Shown in pieces: positions 43,821-56,000 of a stretch of DNA of 64,000 bases. The stretch is from Anomaloglossus baeobatrachus. Taxonomy: Eukaryota > Chordata > Amphibia > Anura > Aromobatidae. Location of the stretch: the NCBI RefSeq assembly GCF_048569485.1, contig NC_134361.1, forward strand, positions 167,751,758 through 167,815,757. The letters run 5' to 3'. The translations under genes and the position numbers were made by a program. A model generated the notes under the pieces. That model saw only the letters and a program-made list of their open reading frames with translations. It made no database searches and was not told where the DNA came from. Every line of letters begins with the position of its first letter. The first letter of the stretch is position 1.

Positions 43821-46257
43821 TAAGGCTATGTGCACACGTTGCTTTTTTTTCAGCGCGGAAAAAAACGCACCCTCTGGCAGAGGGGAGAATTGTAAACAAT
43901 GCTTTTTGAGAAAAACGCATCGAAAACGTTTTTTTAGGTGCGTTTTTTAAGACTTGTCAGTGTTAATAAAGTTGGTTGAACACAGACCTTTGGAAAAAAC
44001 CTGTGATGTCATTTCCTTCTCCACATTCTGTTTGGATAAATGGGAGGGCTTGGAATGGAAGGAGCACCGTTTGAATTTTGGAAAAGTTGAAATAAACTTC
44101 GCGCACCATGTCACATTAGCAGGGCCCCTTGGGTACCTATACGTCAGAAAACCCCCACAAGTGACCCCATTTTGGAATCTGCACCCCTCAAGGATTTTAT
44201 TCAGGAGTATATTAAGCATTTGGAATCATCAGCTACTTCACCCAAAATGTTGCTGTAGCAACAATATTCTCACTTTTAGGCTATGTAGCCGTGATCCAGC
44301 GACACGGCGTCTAGTACACAGTATCAGCCTTCCTGCAGAGATGTTCGTGTTGTCCACGGGAGAACGCAGCTGGCCATGCCCACGATTTGGGTTCAGGCTG
44401 CTGTGGACTTTAGCTCTATTCTACCTGCAGAGAGCACTCTCGTCTCCACAGCATAAATTGACATGCTGAGGCTCAGGAAGCCACGCCACTGGTCAGTTTA
44501 TGCTGCGGAGAAAAGAAGCACAGTGGGCATGGGATCTCCAAAAATCCTTCCACTGTGCTTCTACGTCACAACGCAGCGTTATGGACGCAGGGAAAACACT
44601 CAGCGCCCAAAACGCTGCAAAACCCGATTGTGGGCACACAGCCAAAAAAGCGTCAATGGATGAATGGATGTCAAATATATGTAACGTCCCACCCCCCTGC
44701 ATATTCTAAGCTGGCACCTTTAGTACCTTTCATGTGGCACTAAAGGGTGCCTAGCTTAGTATTTATCAAAAAAAAAAAACAAAAAAAAAAAATGGCGTGG
44801 GGTCCCCCCTATTTTTGATAGCCAGTCAGGGTAAAGCAGACAGCTGTAGCCTGCAAACCACAGCTGGCAGCTTCATCTTGTCTGGTGATCAATTTGGAGG
44901 GCTCCCCAGGCTTTTTTTTTTTATTTATAATAAAGAATTAAAAAAAAAATAACGTGGGGTCCCCCCAAATTAGATCACCAGCCAAGGTGAAGCTGACAGA
45001 TGGGGTCTGGTATTCTCAGGGTGGGAAGAGACATGGTTATTGGACTCTTCCCAGCCTAAAAATAGCAGGCCACAGCCGCCCCAGAAGTGGCGCATCCATT
45101 AGATGCGCCAATCCTGGCGCTTCGCCCCAACTCATCCCGCGCCCTGGTGCGTTGGCAAACGGGGTAATAAATGGGGTTGATACCAGATGTGTAATGTCAC
45201 CTGGCATCAAGCCCAGCAATTAGTGATGTCACGGCGTCTATCAGATACCAGACATAACTAATTGACAGTAAACAAAAGCAAAAAAAATGACAAAAACATT
45301 TTTATTAGAAAAAAACACTCCCCAAATCATTCCCTTGTTCTCCAATTTAATCAAAAAAATTTTAAAAAAATGGGTCCGCAGAAATCCATTTGGACGTCCC
45401 ACTTCGGCTCTGGACCTTCTAGAATATGGGGGCACGTTCAGGGAACATATCCCCCATTTTCTAGGAGGGAGACCCTCCATTTGAGGAGAGTGGGTGCAAA
45501 AAATCTGCACCCACTCTCCCCGGGTCACAGCTGCAGAGTGCGAGCAGCCAGCACAGCTCTCTGAACACAGTGCTGGCTGTCAGCTGCTCTGCACATGTGA
45601 CCCCACTGACAAGCGTCTGCTGTGAAGGAGGAGGGGGCCGCGGGGGATCAGCGCTGCGACCGGACAGGTAAGGGGGAATACCGGGGGGAATAGGGGGTGA
45701 CCTGGCAGGGCCTGGGGGGCATTTTTCTGTCGCATGTCTCAAGGCACATGCAAAAGAAATCATAGGAGCAGGGCGGCCGGTGCGCTACTGTGCGCGCGGC
45801 CATGTTGGATTTTCGGGAGGAGGGGGGGGGGGGGGGTCGGGGCGGGCACTTTGGCGACACCGGCTTTCCAGGACTTTGCCAGGAAGTGAGGTCAACAGGA
45901 AACCTGTTGACCTCACTTCCAGGTAAATGCCTGCGTTTTGGCATGCCGACAAAGCCCGCGGACCGCAACAAAAAAGCAGCTCACTGCGGTGTAGCTGCGT
46001 TCTGACCCACATCAATGATTCAATGGGGGAGAGAACGCAGCCACACCGCACAAAAGAAGTGACATGCTGCTTTTCTTTCCGCACCAATTTTTGGCATCCA
46101 AAACGCTGCGTTTAGAAACGCAGCGTGTGCACTGATTTTTCGGCTTTCTCATACACTTTGCTGGGAAAGCTGAACGCATGCAATTTGCCACTGAAACGCT
46201 GCGGTTCTAAACGCAGCGTTTCCGCGGTAAAATACGCAACGTGTGCACACAGCCTAA
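43821..46257. mobile_element. 2.4-kb TAA-flanked inverted-repeat element with nested repeats
   Basis: The body 43,824-46,254 is flanked by TAA. The ends GGCTATGTGCACACGTTGC and GCAACGTGTGCACACAGCC are near-perfect inverted repeats. Interior modules include a hAT-interior-like ggggtccccc region (44,790-45,220) and a segment (44,400-44,560) that recurs inverted at 54,560-54,720. No transposase is recognised. It is a large non-autonomous Harbinger-like element or a MITE enlarged by insertions. Confidence 0.72.
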
Positions 46258-46563
46258 CAATCAATTTTACAAATCAATACGTAGAATTAAGCCATGTTGG
46301 ACATCGGCGACAATGAAAGAAAAAAAAATCTTTTGTATCCGAGTCCCGTGCGTTTTAGGTGTAAAAATTATATTTCACCATTTACCATAAAAATCCTCTT
46401 GTTGAAAACATTGGAGGACACAGGAGGTGTGATGTGGATTACACCACACTGTTCTCTCGGTCTCTAAGGTGGGACGACGGGGGTAAATTACACCCAGATG
46501 CCAGTAGTCACAAGCTGTATATGAAGAACAAAGGGAAAAGATTAATAACACACAGAGTTCCCT

Positions 46564-48840
46564 GTGCGAGCCCCCCCAAAATGCAACACGGCCCCATGCT
46601 CAGCACGCCCTGCGAGCCCCCCCCCCCCCCCAGACATGCAGTCTCACGCCCTGCGAGCCCCCCCCCCAGACGTGCAGTCTCACGCCCTGCGAGCCCCCCC
46701 CCCCCAGACGTGCAGTCTCACGCCCTGCGAGCCCCCCCCAGACGTGCAGTCTCACGCCCTGCGAGCCCCCCCCAGACGTGCAGTCTCACGCCCTGCGAGC
46801 CCCCCCCCAGACGTGCAGTCTCACGCCCTGCGAGCCCCCCCCCAGACGTGCAGTCTCTCTCCCCTGCGAGCCCCCCCCCAGACGTGCAGTCTCTCTCCCT
46901 GCGAGCCCCCCCCCCCCAGACGTGCAGTCTCTCTCCCTGCGAGCCCCCCCCCAGACGTGCAGTCTCTCTCCCTGCGAGCCCCCCCCCCCCAGACGTGCAG
47001 TCTCACGCCCTGCGAGCCCCCCCCCAGACGTGCAGTCTCTCTCCCTGCGAGTCCCCCCCCCAGACGTGCAGTCTCTCTCCCTGCGAGTCCCCCCCCCAGA
47101 CGTGCAGTCTCTCTCCCTGCGAGTCCCCCCCCCCAGACGTGCAGTCTCTCTCCCTGCGAGTCCCCCCCCCCAGACGTGCAGTCTCTCTCCCTGCGAGTCC
47201 CCCCCCCAGACGTGCAGTCTCTCTCCCTGCGAGTCCCCCCCCCCAGACGTGCAGTCTCTCTCCCTGCGAGTCCCCCCCCGACGTGCAGTCTCTCTCCCTG
47301 CGAGTCCCCCCCCCCGACGTGCAGTCTCTCTCCCTGCGAGTCCCCCCCCCGACGTGCAGTCTCTCTCCCTGCGAGCCCCCCCCGACGTGCAGTCTCTCTC
47401 CCTGCGAGCCCCCCCCGACGTGCAGTCTCTCTCCCTGCGAGCCCCCCCCGACGTGCAGTCTCTCTCCCTGCGAGCCCCCCCCCGACGTGCAGTCTCTCTC
47501 CCTGCGAGCCCCCCCCGACTTGCAGTCTCTCTCCCTGCGAGCCCCCCCCGACGTGCAGTCTCTCTCCCTGCGAGCCCCCCCGACGTGCAGTCTCTCTCCC
47601 TGCGAGCCCCCCCGACGTGCAGTCTCTCTCCCTGCGAGCCCCCCCGACGTGCAGTCTCTCTCCCTGCGAGCCCCCCCGACGTGCAGTCTCTCTCCCTGCG
47701 AGCCCCCCCGACGTGCAGTCTCTTTCCCTGCGAGCCCCCCCGACGTGCAGTCTCTCTCCCTGCGAGCCCCCCCGACGTGCAACACAGCCCCCTGCCCAGC
47801 ACGAGCCCTCTCCCCCAACGTGCAACACGACCCCTGCCCAGCACGAGCCCCCCTCAACGTGCAACATAGCCCCCTGCCCAGCACGAGCCCCCCTCAACGT
47901 GCAACATAGCCCCCTGCCCAGCACGAGCCCCCCTCAACGTGCAACACAGCCCCCTGCCCAGCACGAGCCCCCCTCAACGTGCAACACAGCCCCCTGCCCA
48001 GCACGAGCCCCCCCAACGTGCAACACAACCCCTGCCCAGCACGAGCCCCCCCTCAACGTGCAACACAGCCCCCTGCCCAGCACGAGCCCCCCGTCAACGT
48101 GCAACACAGCCCCCTGCCCAGCACGAGCCCCCCCTCAACGTGCAACACAGCCCCCTGCCCAGCACGAGCCCCCCCTCAACGTGCAACGTTGCCCCCTGCC
48201 CAGCACGAGCCCCCCCCCTCAACGTGCAACACAGCCCCCTGACCAGCACGAGCCCCCCCCTCAACGTGCAACGTTGCCCCCTGCCCAGCACGAGCCCCCC
48301 CCTCAACGTGCAACGTTGCCCCCTGCCCAGCACGAGCCCCCCCCTCAACGTGCAACGTTGCCCCCTGCCCAGCACGAGCCCCCCCCTCAACGTGCAACGT
48401 TGCCCCCTGCCCAGCACGAGCCCCCCCTTAACGTGCAACGTTGCCCCCTACCTAGTGCACCCTGCAAGGCCCCCCCAAAGTGCCACACAGCCCTCTGCAA
48501 GCCACCAAAAGTTCGGCGTCACACCCAGCTAGTGCGAGCCCCACTAAAATGTGCATCCTCTCCCTGCAAGCCCCACCAAACATGGAGCTTCACCCCCTGC
48601 CCAGTGCGAGCCCACCCCACAACGTACAGCGTCGCCCCCTGCTCAGAGCGAGCCTCCCAAACGTGCATCGCCCCCTACAAGCCCCCCCAAATGTGCAGCC
48701 CCCTGTCCAGTGCGAACCTCCCAAACGCGCTGCCCCACGAGCCCCCCCCCCACGCGCCGCCCCCAGCTGCCCAGCGAGCTTCACCCGCCCTCGAGAGCCC
48801 CCGCATCGCCCCCCGCTGCCCAGCGAGAGCCCCCGGGGCG
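46564..48840 (+). repeat. C-rich minisatellite, plus orientation (blocks 1-3)
   Basis: Block 1 (about 46,600-47,770) has units of about 32-36 bp such as gacgtgcagtctctctccct followed by gcgag and a run of C. Block 2 (about 47,770-48,440) has units such as aacgtgcaacacagccccct with gcccagcacgag. Block 3 is diverged. Stops are rare in any frame, giving long false open frames on both strands. Strand asymmetry is extreme (C on plus). Confidence 0.93.
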
Positions 48841-49435
48841 GAGCGTTGGGGGGGTTCGCACTGGACAGGGGGCTATACTGCACATTTGGGGGGGCTTGCA
48901 GGGGGCGATGCACGTTTGGGAGGCTCGAACTGGGCAGAGGGCGACGCTGCACGTCTGGGGGGGCTCGCTCTGGCCAGGGGGCAGTGTTGCACTTTGGGGG
49001 GGCTTGCAGGGTGCACTAAGCAGGGGGCAACGTTGCACGTCAAGGGGGGGGGGCTAGCAGAGAGAGAGGCTGCACGTCAAGGGGGGGGGGTCTCGCAGGG
49101 AGAGAGGCTGCACGTCGGGGGGGGCCTCGCAGGGAGAGAGGCTGCACGTCGGGGGGGGCCTCGCAGGGAGAGAGGCTGCACGTCGGGGGGGGCCTCGCAG
49201 GGAGAGAGGCTGCACGTCGGGGGGGGCCTCGCAGGGAGAGAGGCTGCACGTCGGGGGGGGCCTCGCAGGGAGAGAGGCTGCACGTCGGGGGGGGCCTCGC
49301 AGGGAGAGAGGCTGCACGTCGGGGGGGGCCTCGCAGGGAGAGAGGCTGCACGTCGGGGGGGGCCTCGCAGGGAGAGAGGCTGCGCGTCGGGGGGCTCGCA
49401 GGGAGAGAGGCTGCACGTCGGGGGTGGGGGGGGGG
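48841..49435 (-). repeat. C-rich minisatellite, inverted segment
   Basis: The composition flips to G-rich. Units such as gaggctgcacgtcggggggg are the reverse complement of block 1. The order of blocks mirrors the left side, so 48.2-49.4 kb is a large imperfect palindrome centred near 48.84 kb. Confidence 0.9.
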
Positions 49436-50600
49436 CTGTTCAGATCTTGCTGACAGTTTATTTTCTGTCTTTAGCAGCCCCTGATCCTCTTATGCAAGGG
49501 CTCTCGCTGCCCAGGGAGAGCCCCCGCAACACGCACCGCTGCCCAGGGAGAGCCCCCGCAACACGCACCGCTGCCCAGGGAGAGCCCCCGCAACACGCAC
49601 CGCTGCCCAGGGAGAGCCCCCGCAACACGCACCGCTGCCCAGGGAGAGCCCCCGCAACACGCACCGCTGCCCCGCGAGAGCCCCCGCAACACGCACCAAT
49701 GGCCCGCTGCCCAGCGAGAGCCCCCGCAACACGCACCATTGCCTCGCTGCCCAGGGAGAGCCCCCGCAACACGTACCAATGCCCCGCTGCCCAGGGAGAG
49801 CCCCCCCAAACGTGCATCGTCACCTTCCGCGAGCTCCCCCAGGTGTGCAGCGTCGCCCCTGCCCAGAGCAAGCCCCCCCCAAACGTGCAGTCGCCCTCTG
49901 CGAGCCCTCCACAGACGTGCAGCGTCGCCCCCTGCCCAGTGCGAGCCCCCCCAAACGTGCAGCGTCACCCCCTGCCCAGTGCCAGCCCCCCATACATGCA
50001 GCGTCTCCCCTTGCCCAGTGCTAGCCCCCACCAAACGTGCGTCACCCCCTGCGAGCCCCCCCCCCAAGCGTGCAGCGTCGCCCCCTGCCCAGTGCGAGTC
50101 CCCCCAAACGGGCAGCGTCGCCCCCTGCCCAGTGCGAGCCCCCCCAAACGTGCAGCGTCACCCCCCGCCAGCCCCCCAAACGTGCAGCGTCGCCCCCGCC
50201 AGCCCCCCAAACGTGCAGCGTCGCCCCCCCAAACGTGCAGCGTCGCCCCCCGCCAGCCCCCCCAAACGTGCAGCGTCGCCCCCCCGCCAGCCCCCCAAAC
50301 GTGCAGCGTCGCCCCCCGCCAGCCCCCCCAAACGTGCAGCGTCGCCCCCCGCCAGCCCCCCCAAACATGCAGCGTCGCCCCCCCCAAACATGCAGCGTCG
50401 CCCCCCGCCAGCCACCCCCCCCCCCCCAAACATGCAGCGTCGCCCCAGTCCACCCCAAACATGCAGCGTCGCTCACTGGCAAGTGCGAGCCGCCCAAAAC
50501 ATTCCACATTGCCTCCTGCAAGTGCGAGCCGCCCAAAACATTCCACATTGCCTCCTGCAAGCCCCCCCAAACATGCAGAGTCGCCTCCTGCCTAGAGTAA
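49436..50600 (+). repeat. C-rich minisatellite, second plus-orientation segment
   Basis: Begins with a 60-bp segment shared with 43.37-43.43 kb, then units cgcaacacgcaccgctgccc with agggagagcccc (about 49,500-49,800), then cagcgtcgcccccgccagcc with ccccaaacgtg units to about 50,600. Confidence 0.92.
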
Positions 50601-50679
50601 CCCCACATTCCTTATGAAAGCCGCCACAGCATCACCCCCTGCTCCGTGTAACCCCCCCCTTCATAAGCCACTTACCTTA

Positions 50680-50940
50680 TTGAAGCCTCCACAGCACTGT
50701 GCTGCAGCTTCAGTCCATTCCCTGTGACACACGAGGTGCATCCCCCAGTAGTGACAGGAGACACTGCTCTGTGCCCCCAAAATACAGCCTGACACCCCAG
50801 AGCTATAACTAATGAGGAAAAGCTGAATATTCTCCACCTCAGGGTCAGGATCCGTCCGCTCTGCACAGGAGCCCGAGCACTGCTGCTTCCCGCCCACAGA
50901 TCAGCACGACACTGAGGAGGCCCCGCCCCTTCTGGTGACA
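50680..50940 (-). other. Candidate first exon with donor-like site (minus strand)
   Basis: On the minus strand a non-repetitive stretch ends CTTCAATAAG followed by GTAAGTGG, a consensus 5' splice site at about 50,681-50,690. Upstream is GC-rich, with a GGGGCGGGGCC box near 50,920-50,930. A Met-initiated frame covers most of it, but I recognise no protein. It may be a 5' untranslated exon of a host gene reading leftward. Confidence 0.3.
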
Positions 50941-51580
50941 TCATGATTTCATGAAATCACTCCTCCTCCTCCAAAAATTAACTCCGATCTAGCCTCTACT
51001 GAGCGCACAGTGATAGTACGTACTGCACAAACGTACACGTGACCAACGCTGCTCATCCCTCCGCCCTCCTCTCCGCCGTCTGCTGCTGGTCACGTGTTGC
51101 CCGTCTCGCGCTGCTTCAGTGCAGTGAGGGGACTCGGGGAGGGAGGTTGTGTGGTGACGGTTCTCGCTCCACACTCGTCTGTTTTGCGCTCGTGCTTCGG
51201 TTTAGACCGGCGGCATCATGTCAGATCATGTTGTTTTACCCACAGTGAAGGGTTTCTAGGGACGCAAGGGGGAATTAGTCAGAGTAGGACAGTTTCAGTG
51301 GTGTTAGTGACCCCCTCACACTTTACCTCAGCACTGAGCGCCATGTTTGTGCGCATTAGGGCCCAGTTCTAATTTAGCAACCAAGATCTGTAGTTACAAG
51401 CTGCAAATATCACAGTTTTGTGCTCAGTATCAGGCTCCTGTGGCCATAGCTGTAATATAAAGTGCAGCTATTATGGTGTGAGGTACTGCAGCAGCTCAGG
51501 GTGAAGTCAAACATTTACACAATTTTTTTGTGACTTTTTCATCATGTATTTACAAACACTGACCTTTTTGTCAGTTTTGT
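50941..51580. other. Unassigned, GC-richer stretch
   Basis: Contains a short remnant of the agtggatttt array family (aactccgatctagc at about 50,979) and moderately CpG-containing sequence to about 51,230. No gene is recognised. Confidence 0.35.
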
Positions 51581-51584
51581 CTTA

Positions 51585-51982
51585 GGCTAGTTTCACACTT
51601 GCGTTGGACGGGATCCGTAGCATTGCGTTGTGTGACGCATGCAACGGATGCGTTGCATATAGTGGCACAACGCATGCTACAGATCGTACAAAATAACGCA
51701 ATCCGTTTTAGTTTTTTTCCTTGACTTTACACATCTGAGCATGCGCAGTTGTGTAAAGACAGCTGCGTTAACGGAATCCGTCAAATGACGCATTCTAACG
51801 GAATCCGCCACCATAGGCGTCCATTATAAAAACAACGGACGCCTAACGGATTCCTGTAGGTTGCGTTTTTTTGACACTCCGACAAGCGCAGAAAAACGCT
51901 ACATGCAGCGTTCCATCCGCCCGACGCAGCGTCACAATAACGACAGTGACGGAATGCGCTGAACGCAAGTGTGAAACTAGCC
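51585..51982. mobile_element. MITE with perfect inverted ends
   Basis: 398 bp. The ends GGCTAGTTTCACACTTGCGT and ACGCAAGTGTGAAACTAGCC are perfect inverted repeats. The flanks TTA and ATA do not match exactly, so the target duplication is unclear. No coding content. Confidence 0.82.
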
Positions 51983-52271
51983 ATAATGGAGCACATAATT
52001 GTAGAATTTGATGGAAGATACAAAATAATAATAAAAAAGACCTTTAGCACAAATAATAACATAATCCTTAAAATACCACTCGAGCTGCAACAAAAAATGT
52101 TATCTTTAAAAAGTCCCAAATTATGAATCTGACAAAAAAATATCTAGATAACCAAAGCTGTGGAGGGCAAATAAAAAAAGATTAAAAAAATGGAGCAAAT
52201 CTGAAAGCCGTGATTAAAAGAGCAGATTATTCCAGAAAGCTGGAGAAACAACAGTGATGAATCAAGAGGCC

Positions 52272-52774
52272 TAAGGATATGTGTACATGTTACGTATTGG
52301 TATAAAAAAATGTGGGAGAAAACTGCTGCAAAAATGCTCAATGAGTGCAGATAAGAAACTGCTTCACATTTGCAAGGAGCAAAAATAAAGCAAAATGTGC
52401 ATGAGATTTCACAAATCTCATTCACCCTGCTGGGACTGTAAAATGTGTTTTTTTTATGGCTAAAATGAAACGTTGCAGCTTTTTTTTGGCTGTCTTTGTA
52501 GTGACCCCAAAGATGCAGCATGTCAATTCTTTCTGCGTTTTTGCCAGCGTTTTTGAGCCCTTCCAGTCAATAGATATGATTTAAAAACTGCACTGGGCAA
52601 AAACACTACAAAAAAAGCAGTAAAACACGGCATGGCAAGCCGCATGGCGTTTTTGGAAAGATCTGTGACCCTTTATTAATTTTAACTTTTTTTCAAATAA
52701 AGCATGAAGATTTTTATCTATTCGCATTGGTGCTGAGTCCCACTTACATTTCTTAGCTTGTGCACATAGCCTTA
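52272..52774. mobile_element. MITE related to the 43.8-46.3 kb element
   Basis: The body 52,275-52,771 has ends GGATATGTGTACATGTTACG and TTGTGCACATAGCC, similar to GGCTATGTGCACACGTTGC. The flanks are TAA and TTA, so a TWA-type duplication has one mismatch. The stretch 51,983-52,271 is unassigned. Confidence 0.65.
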
Positions 52775-53008
52775 GTTAGAAAAATGAGGCTTCCACTGTA
52801 ATCAGTCGCCCTACATCAGGGAGTGCGCATGCGTTTATAATGCAACCTGAGCCCTTACAATACAGAAGCATTGCAGTGCAATATAACCGCAATTGTATAA
52901 CATCAGAGGCTGCTGGGAGAAATAAAGTTGATTTCCTTCTGATAGCAGGGCTTTCAGTGGCTCCTGGCATTTTTGGAATCCTTGTAACCTGCAGATTAAC
53001 ACCATAAT

Positions 53009-56000
53009 TTAGCCCCTTCACCCCTGGGCGATTTTCCGGGGGGTTTTTGTCGTTTTTTGCTCCCCATTCTCCGAGGTCCATAACTTTTTTTATTTTTGCA
53101 TCAATATTACGATATGAGGGCTTATTTTTTGCAGAACGAGTTGTACTTTTGAACAAAATTGTTAGTTTTATCATATAGTGTACTGGAAAACAGGAAAAAA
53201 TGCCAAGTGCGATGAAATTGCAAAAAAAAAGTGCAATTGCACGATTGTTTTTGGGATATTTTATTTACCTTTTTCACTATATGGTAAAACTAATGCATCA
53301 GTATAATGCCTCAGGTCATATGAGTTCGTAGATACCAAACATGTATTCTTTTACTTGTATCTAAGGGGTTAAAAATTAATTCAGAAGTTTGTCCAAAAAA
53401 ACTATGCTTTTGGCGCCATTGTCCGCAACCCGTAGTGTTCTACTTTTTTGGGATTTGGGACTCACTGATAGCTTATTTTTTGCATCTTGAGCTGGCAGTT
53501 TTAATTTTACAATTTTTGTGCAGTTGCAACATTTTGATCGCCTGTTCTTGCATTTTAATACAATTTCGCTGCAGCCAAACAAATGTAAATATGGCATTTG
53601 GAATTTTTTTCTCACCACACCGCATAGCAATCAGATTAATTGATTTTATATCAGCTGCGATCAGGCTAGTGTAAGGTAATGTCCCACATAGGGACTACGT
53701 AAAAAAAGTTGAAGAAATGTAAAAATATGAAAAAAAAAATCAAAATAAAGAACAAACAATTTAAATTATTTCAATAAATTGTCATATTTATGTAAAAAAA
53801 AATGTGTACACATATTTGGTTATTTTGCATCCGTAACAACCCGATCTATAAAGCTCAACTAGTTAACCCCTTCAGTGAACACAGTAAAAAAAACCATAGC
53901 AATAAAAATGTTATCTTGTCCCGTAAAAAATAAGCCACCATATACCTCCATGAGAGAAAAATTAAAAAAGCTATAGCTCTCAGAATATAGGAATGCAAAA
54001 CTTTTTTTCCCTATAAAATAGTTTTTATAGTGTAGAAGCAGCAAAATAAAAAATACTATATATCGCTGTAATCGTACGGATATGAAGAATAAAGCTGTCA
54101 TCACTTTTATGGCACGAGGAACGGCGTAAACCTCTCTGTCCCCCTCAAAAAAACCTACCCCTGAGTTGCTGTTTCTCCTTGACTCGTCCTCACAAAAAGT
54201 GGAAAAGAAAGTTATCAAAAAATATTATCCGGCCCAAAATGGTACTAATACAAACTACAACTCATTCTGTAAAAAACAAGCCCTCACATGACTGTCAGCA
54301 GAAAAACATGAAAATTATAGCCTTCAAGATTCTGTGATGCAAAAAAACCTTTATTTTGTAAAAAAGCATTGTTAGTGTGATAGTAGCCAAACCTAAAAAG
54401 CAATATAAACCTGGTATCACTGTAGTAGTACTGACAGAAGAATAAAGCCATGTAATCACTTAAACCACAAAGTGAATGGTGTAAAAAATAAATAAATAAA
54501 TAAGTGTGTTTTCGTTGCATTCAAAACACTGGGTGTACATTACAAGCGCAGTGGATGGACTATAGAAATCCCATGCCCACTATGCTTTTCTCCACAGCAT
54601 AAACTGACATGCGGCGCGGCTTCCCATCCTGTCAATTTATGCTTGTGGAGACGCGAGTGTTCTCCTCGAGGAAAACAGAATGAAAGTCCTCAGCGCCCCG
54701 AACCCTTATCGTTGGCACAGGCAGCTGTGGTCTCCTGCGGAGAACACTTGCGTCTCCACAGAAGACATGCTGAGTCCAGGACACAGTGTGAGCGGATCAT
54801 GGCAAATACCCAAAATATCTGAAAAACGTGATTCAGACAAAATTCCCAGAGGAAAATTCACTGTAATGAGGCAGAGGGAGTGACTTTGACCTCATGTCTG
54901 GTCTGTGGTTTGGCGGTATCAATCTTTCTACGCCTCTTTTCAGGCGTGCACAAAAATGCAGTCATTAACAGTTTTGTTCAGCTTTTAAAAGATGGACACC
55001 GCTGAACAGTGGCCAAACAGAGTCTGGAGTAACACCGATGCTTCATTAGTGAATGGATCCGTTTCATGTTTCACCTGAACCACGTATTTCGGAGATGTAA
55101 ATGAAAATCCTGATGTAAGTGCTCAGCATAGAGCACAATATAAATGTGAACTGATCCAAAATGTTCTGTACCTAATTACCACCGAATAGCATTCAATTCA
55201 ACACACAAAAACACAAGTCCCCACTCAGGTCCATCATCAGTTAATGGAAATATAGTTGGCTTCCACATTACTGGTAGCACAAGGGCTCTCGAAAAACGCT
55301 ATGGCTCTCTCCTCAGAAAACAAATCCAGTAAAATGTGTTCCCAAATGTCCCCCTCTCTCTGAGCCCCACAATGTACCTAAACCACAGCATTCACATGTT
55401 TGGCATTATTGTAGTGAGGGAAACCTGCTTAATTTACGGGGTGCAAGTTTCCATAAACACGAACTGGGCACAATATACGGGCACTACAATGTACTGAGCA
55501 CAAAAAGGGATTATTTGTAATTGTTAATTCTACAACATTCACTGCGTTTAACACCATGGTTTTTTTTCCAGAGACTAAATCGTCACTAATACCCATACGC
55601 AAATTCCCAGATGGGTGTAGTTTGCAAAATGTGGTCACTTGAGGGATTTTTTTCTGTTCTGGCACTTAGGGGTTCTGCAGATGGAGTCCGCTGACTATTC
55701 TAGGAAAAAACGTGCTCCAAAAAACATATGGCGCTCCTTCCCTCCCAAGTCCTGTTATGTAGCCAAACAGTAACAGTCCTGTACTGTCACATGTGAGGTA
55801 TTACTACTTTAAGGACAAATTGTGTAACATACTATGGGGCATTTTTTAACAATTACCTTTGTGAAAATTGGAAATGTAGGGTTAAAACAAAATTTTAATA
55901 AAAATGTAATTTTGTTTTTGTTCACTGGGCAAAATTATCAAATATTGTGACTCATCTGTAGTGTCAATATGCTCACTGTATCACTGGATGAATTTATTGA

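Noticed and set aside
46564-50595. A 1,343-codon open frame (and other long frames on both strands)
   Set aside because: It consists wholly of a C-rich minisatellite; all frames are open because units lack stops, and no domain is visible.
52776-53174. 132-codon minus-strand frame as a possible gene
   Set aside because: It crosses the left terminus of the TTAA-ended repeat and shows no domain.
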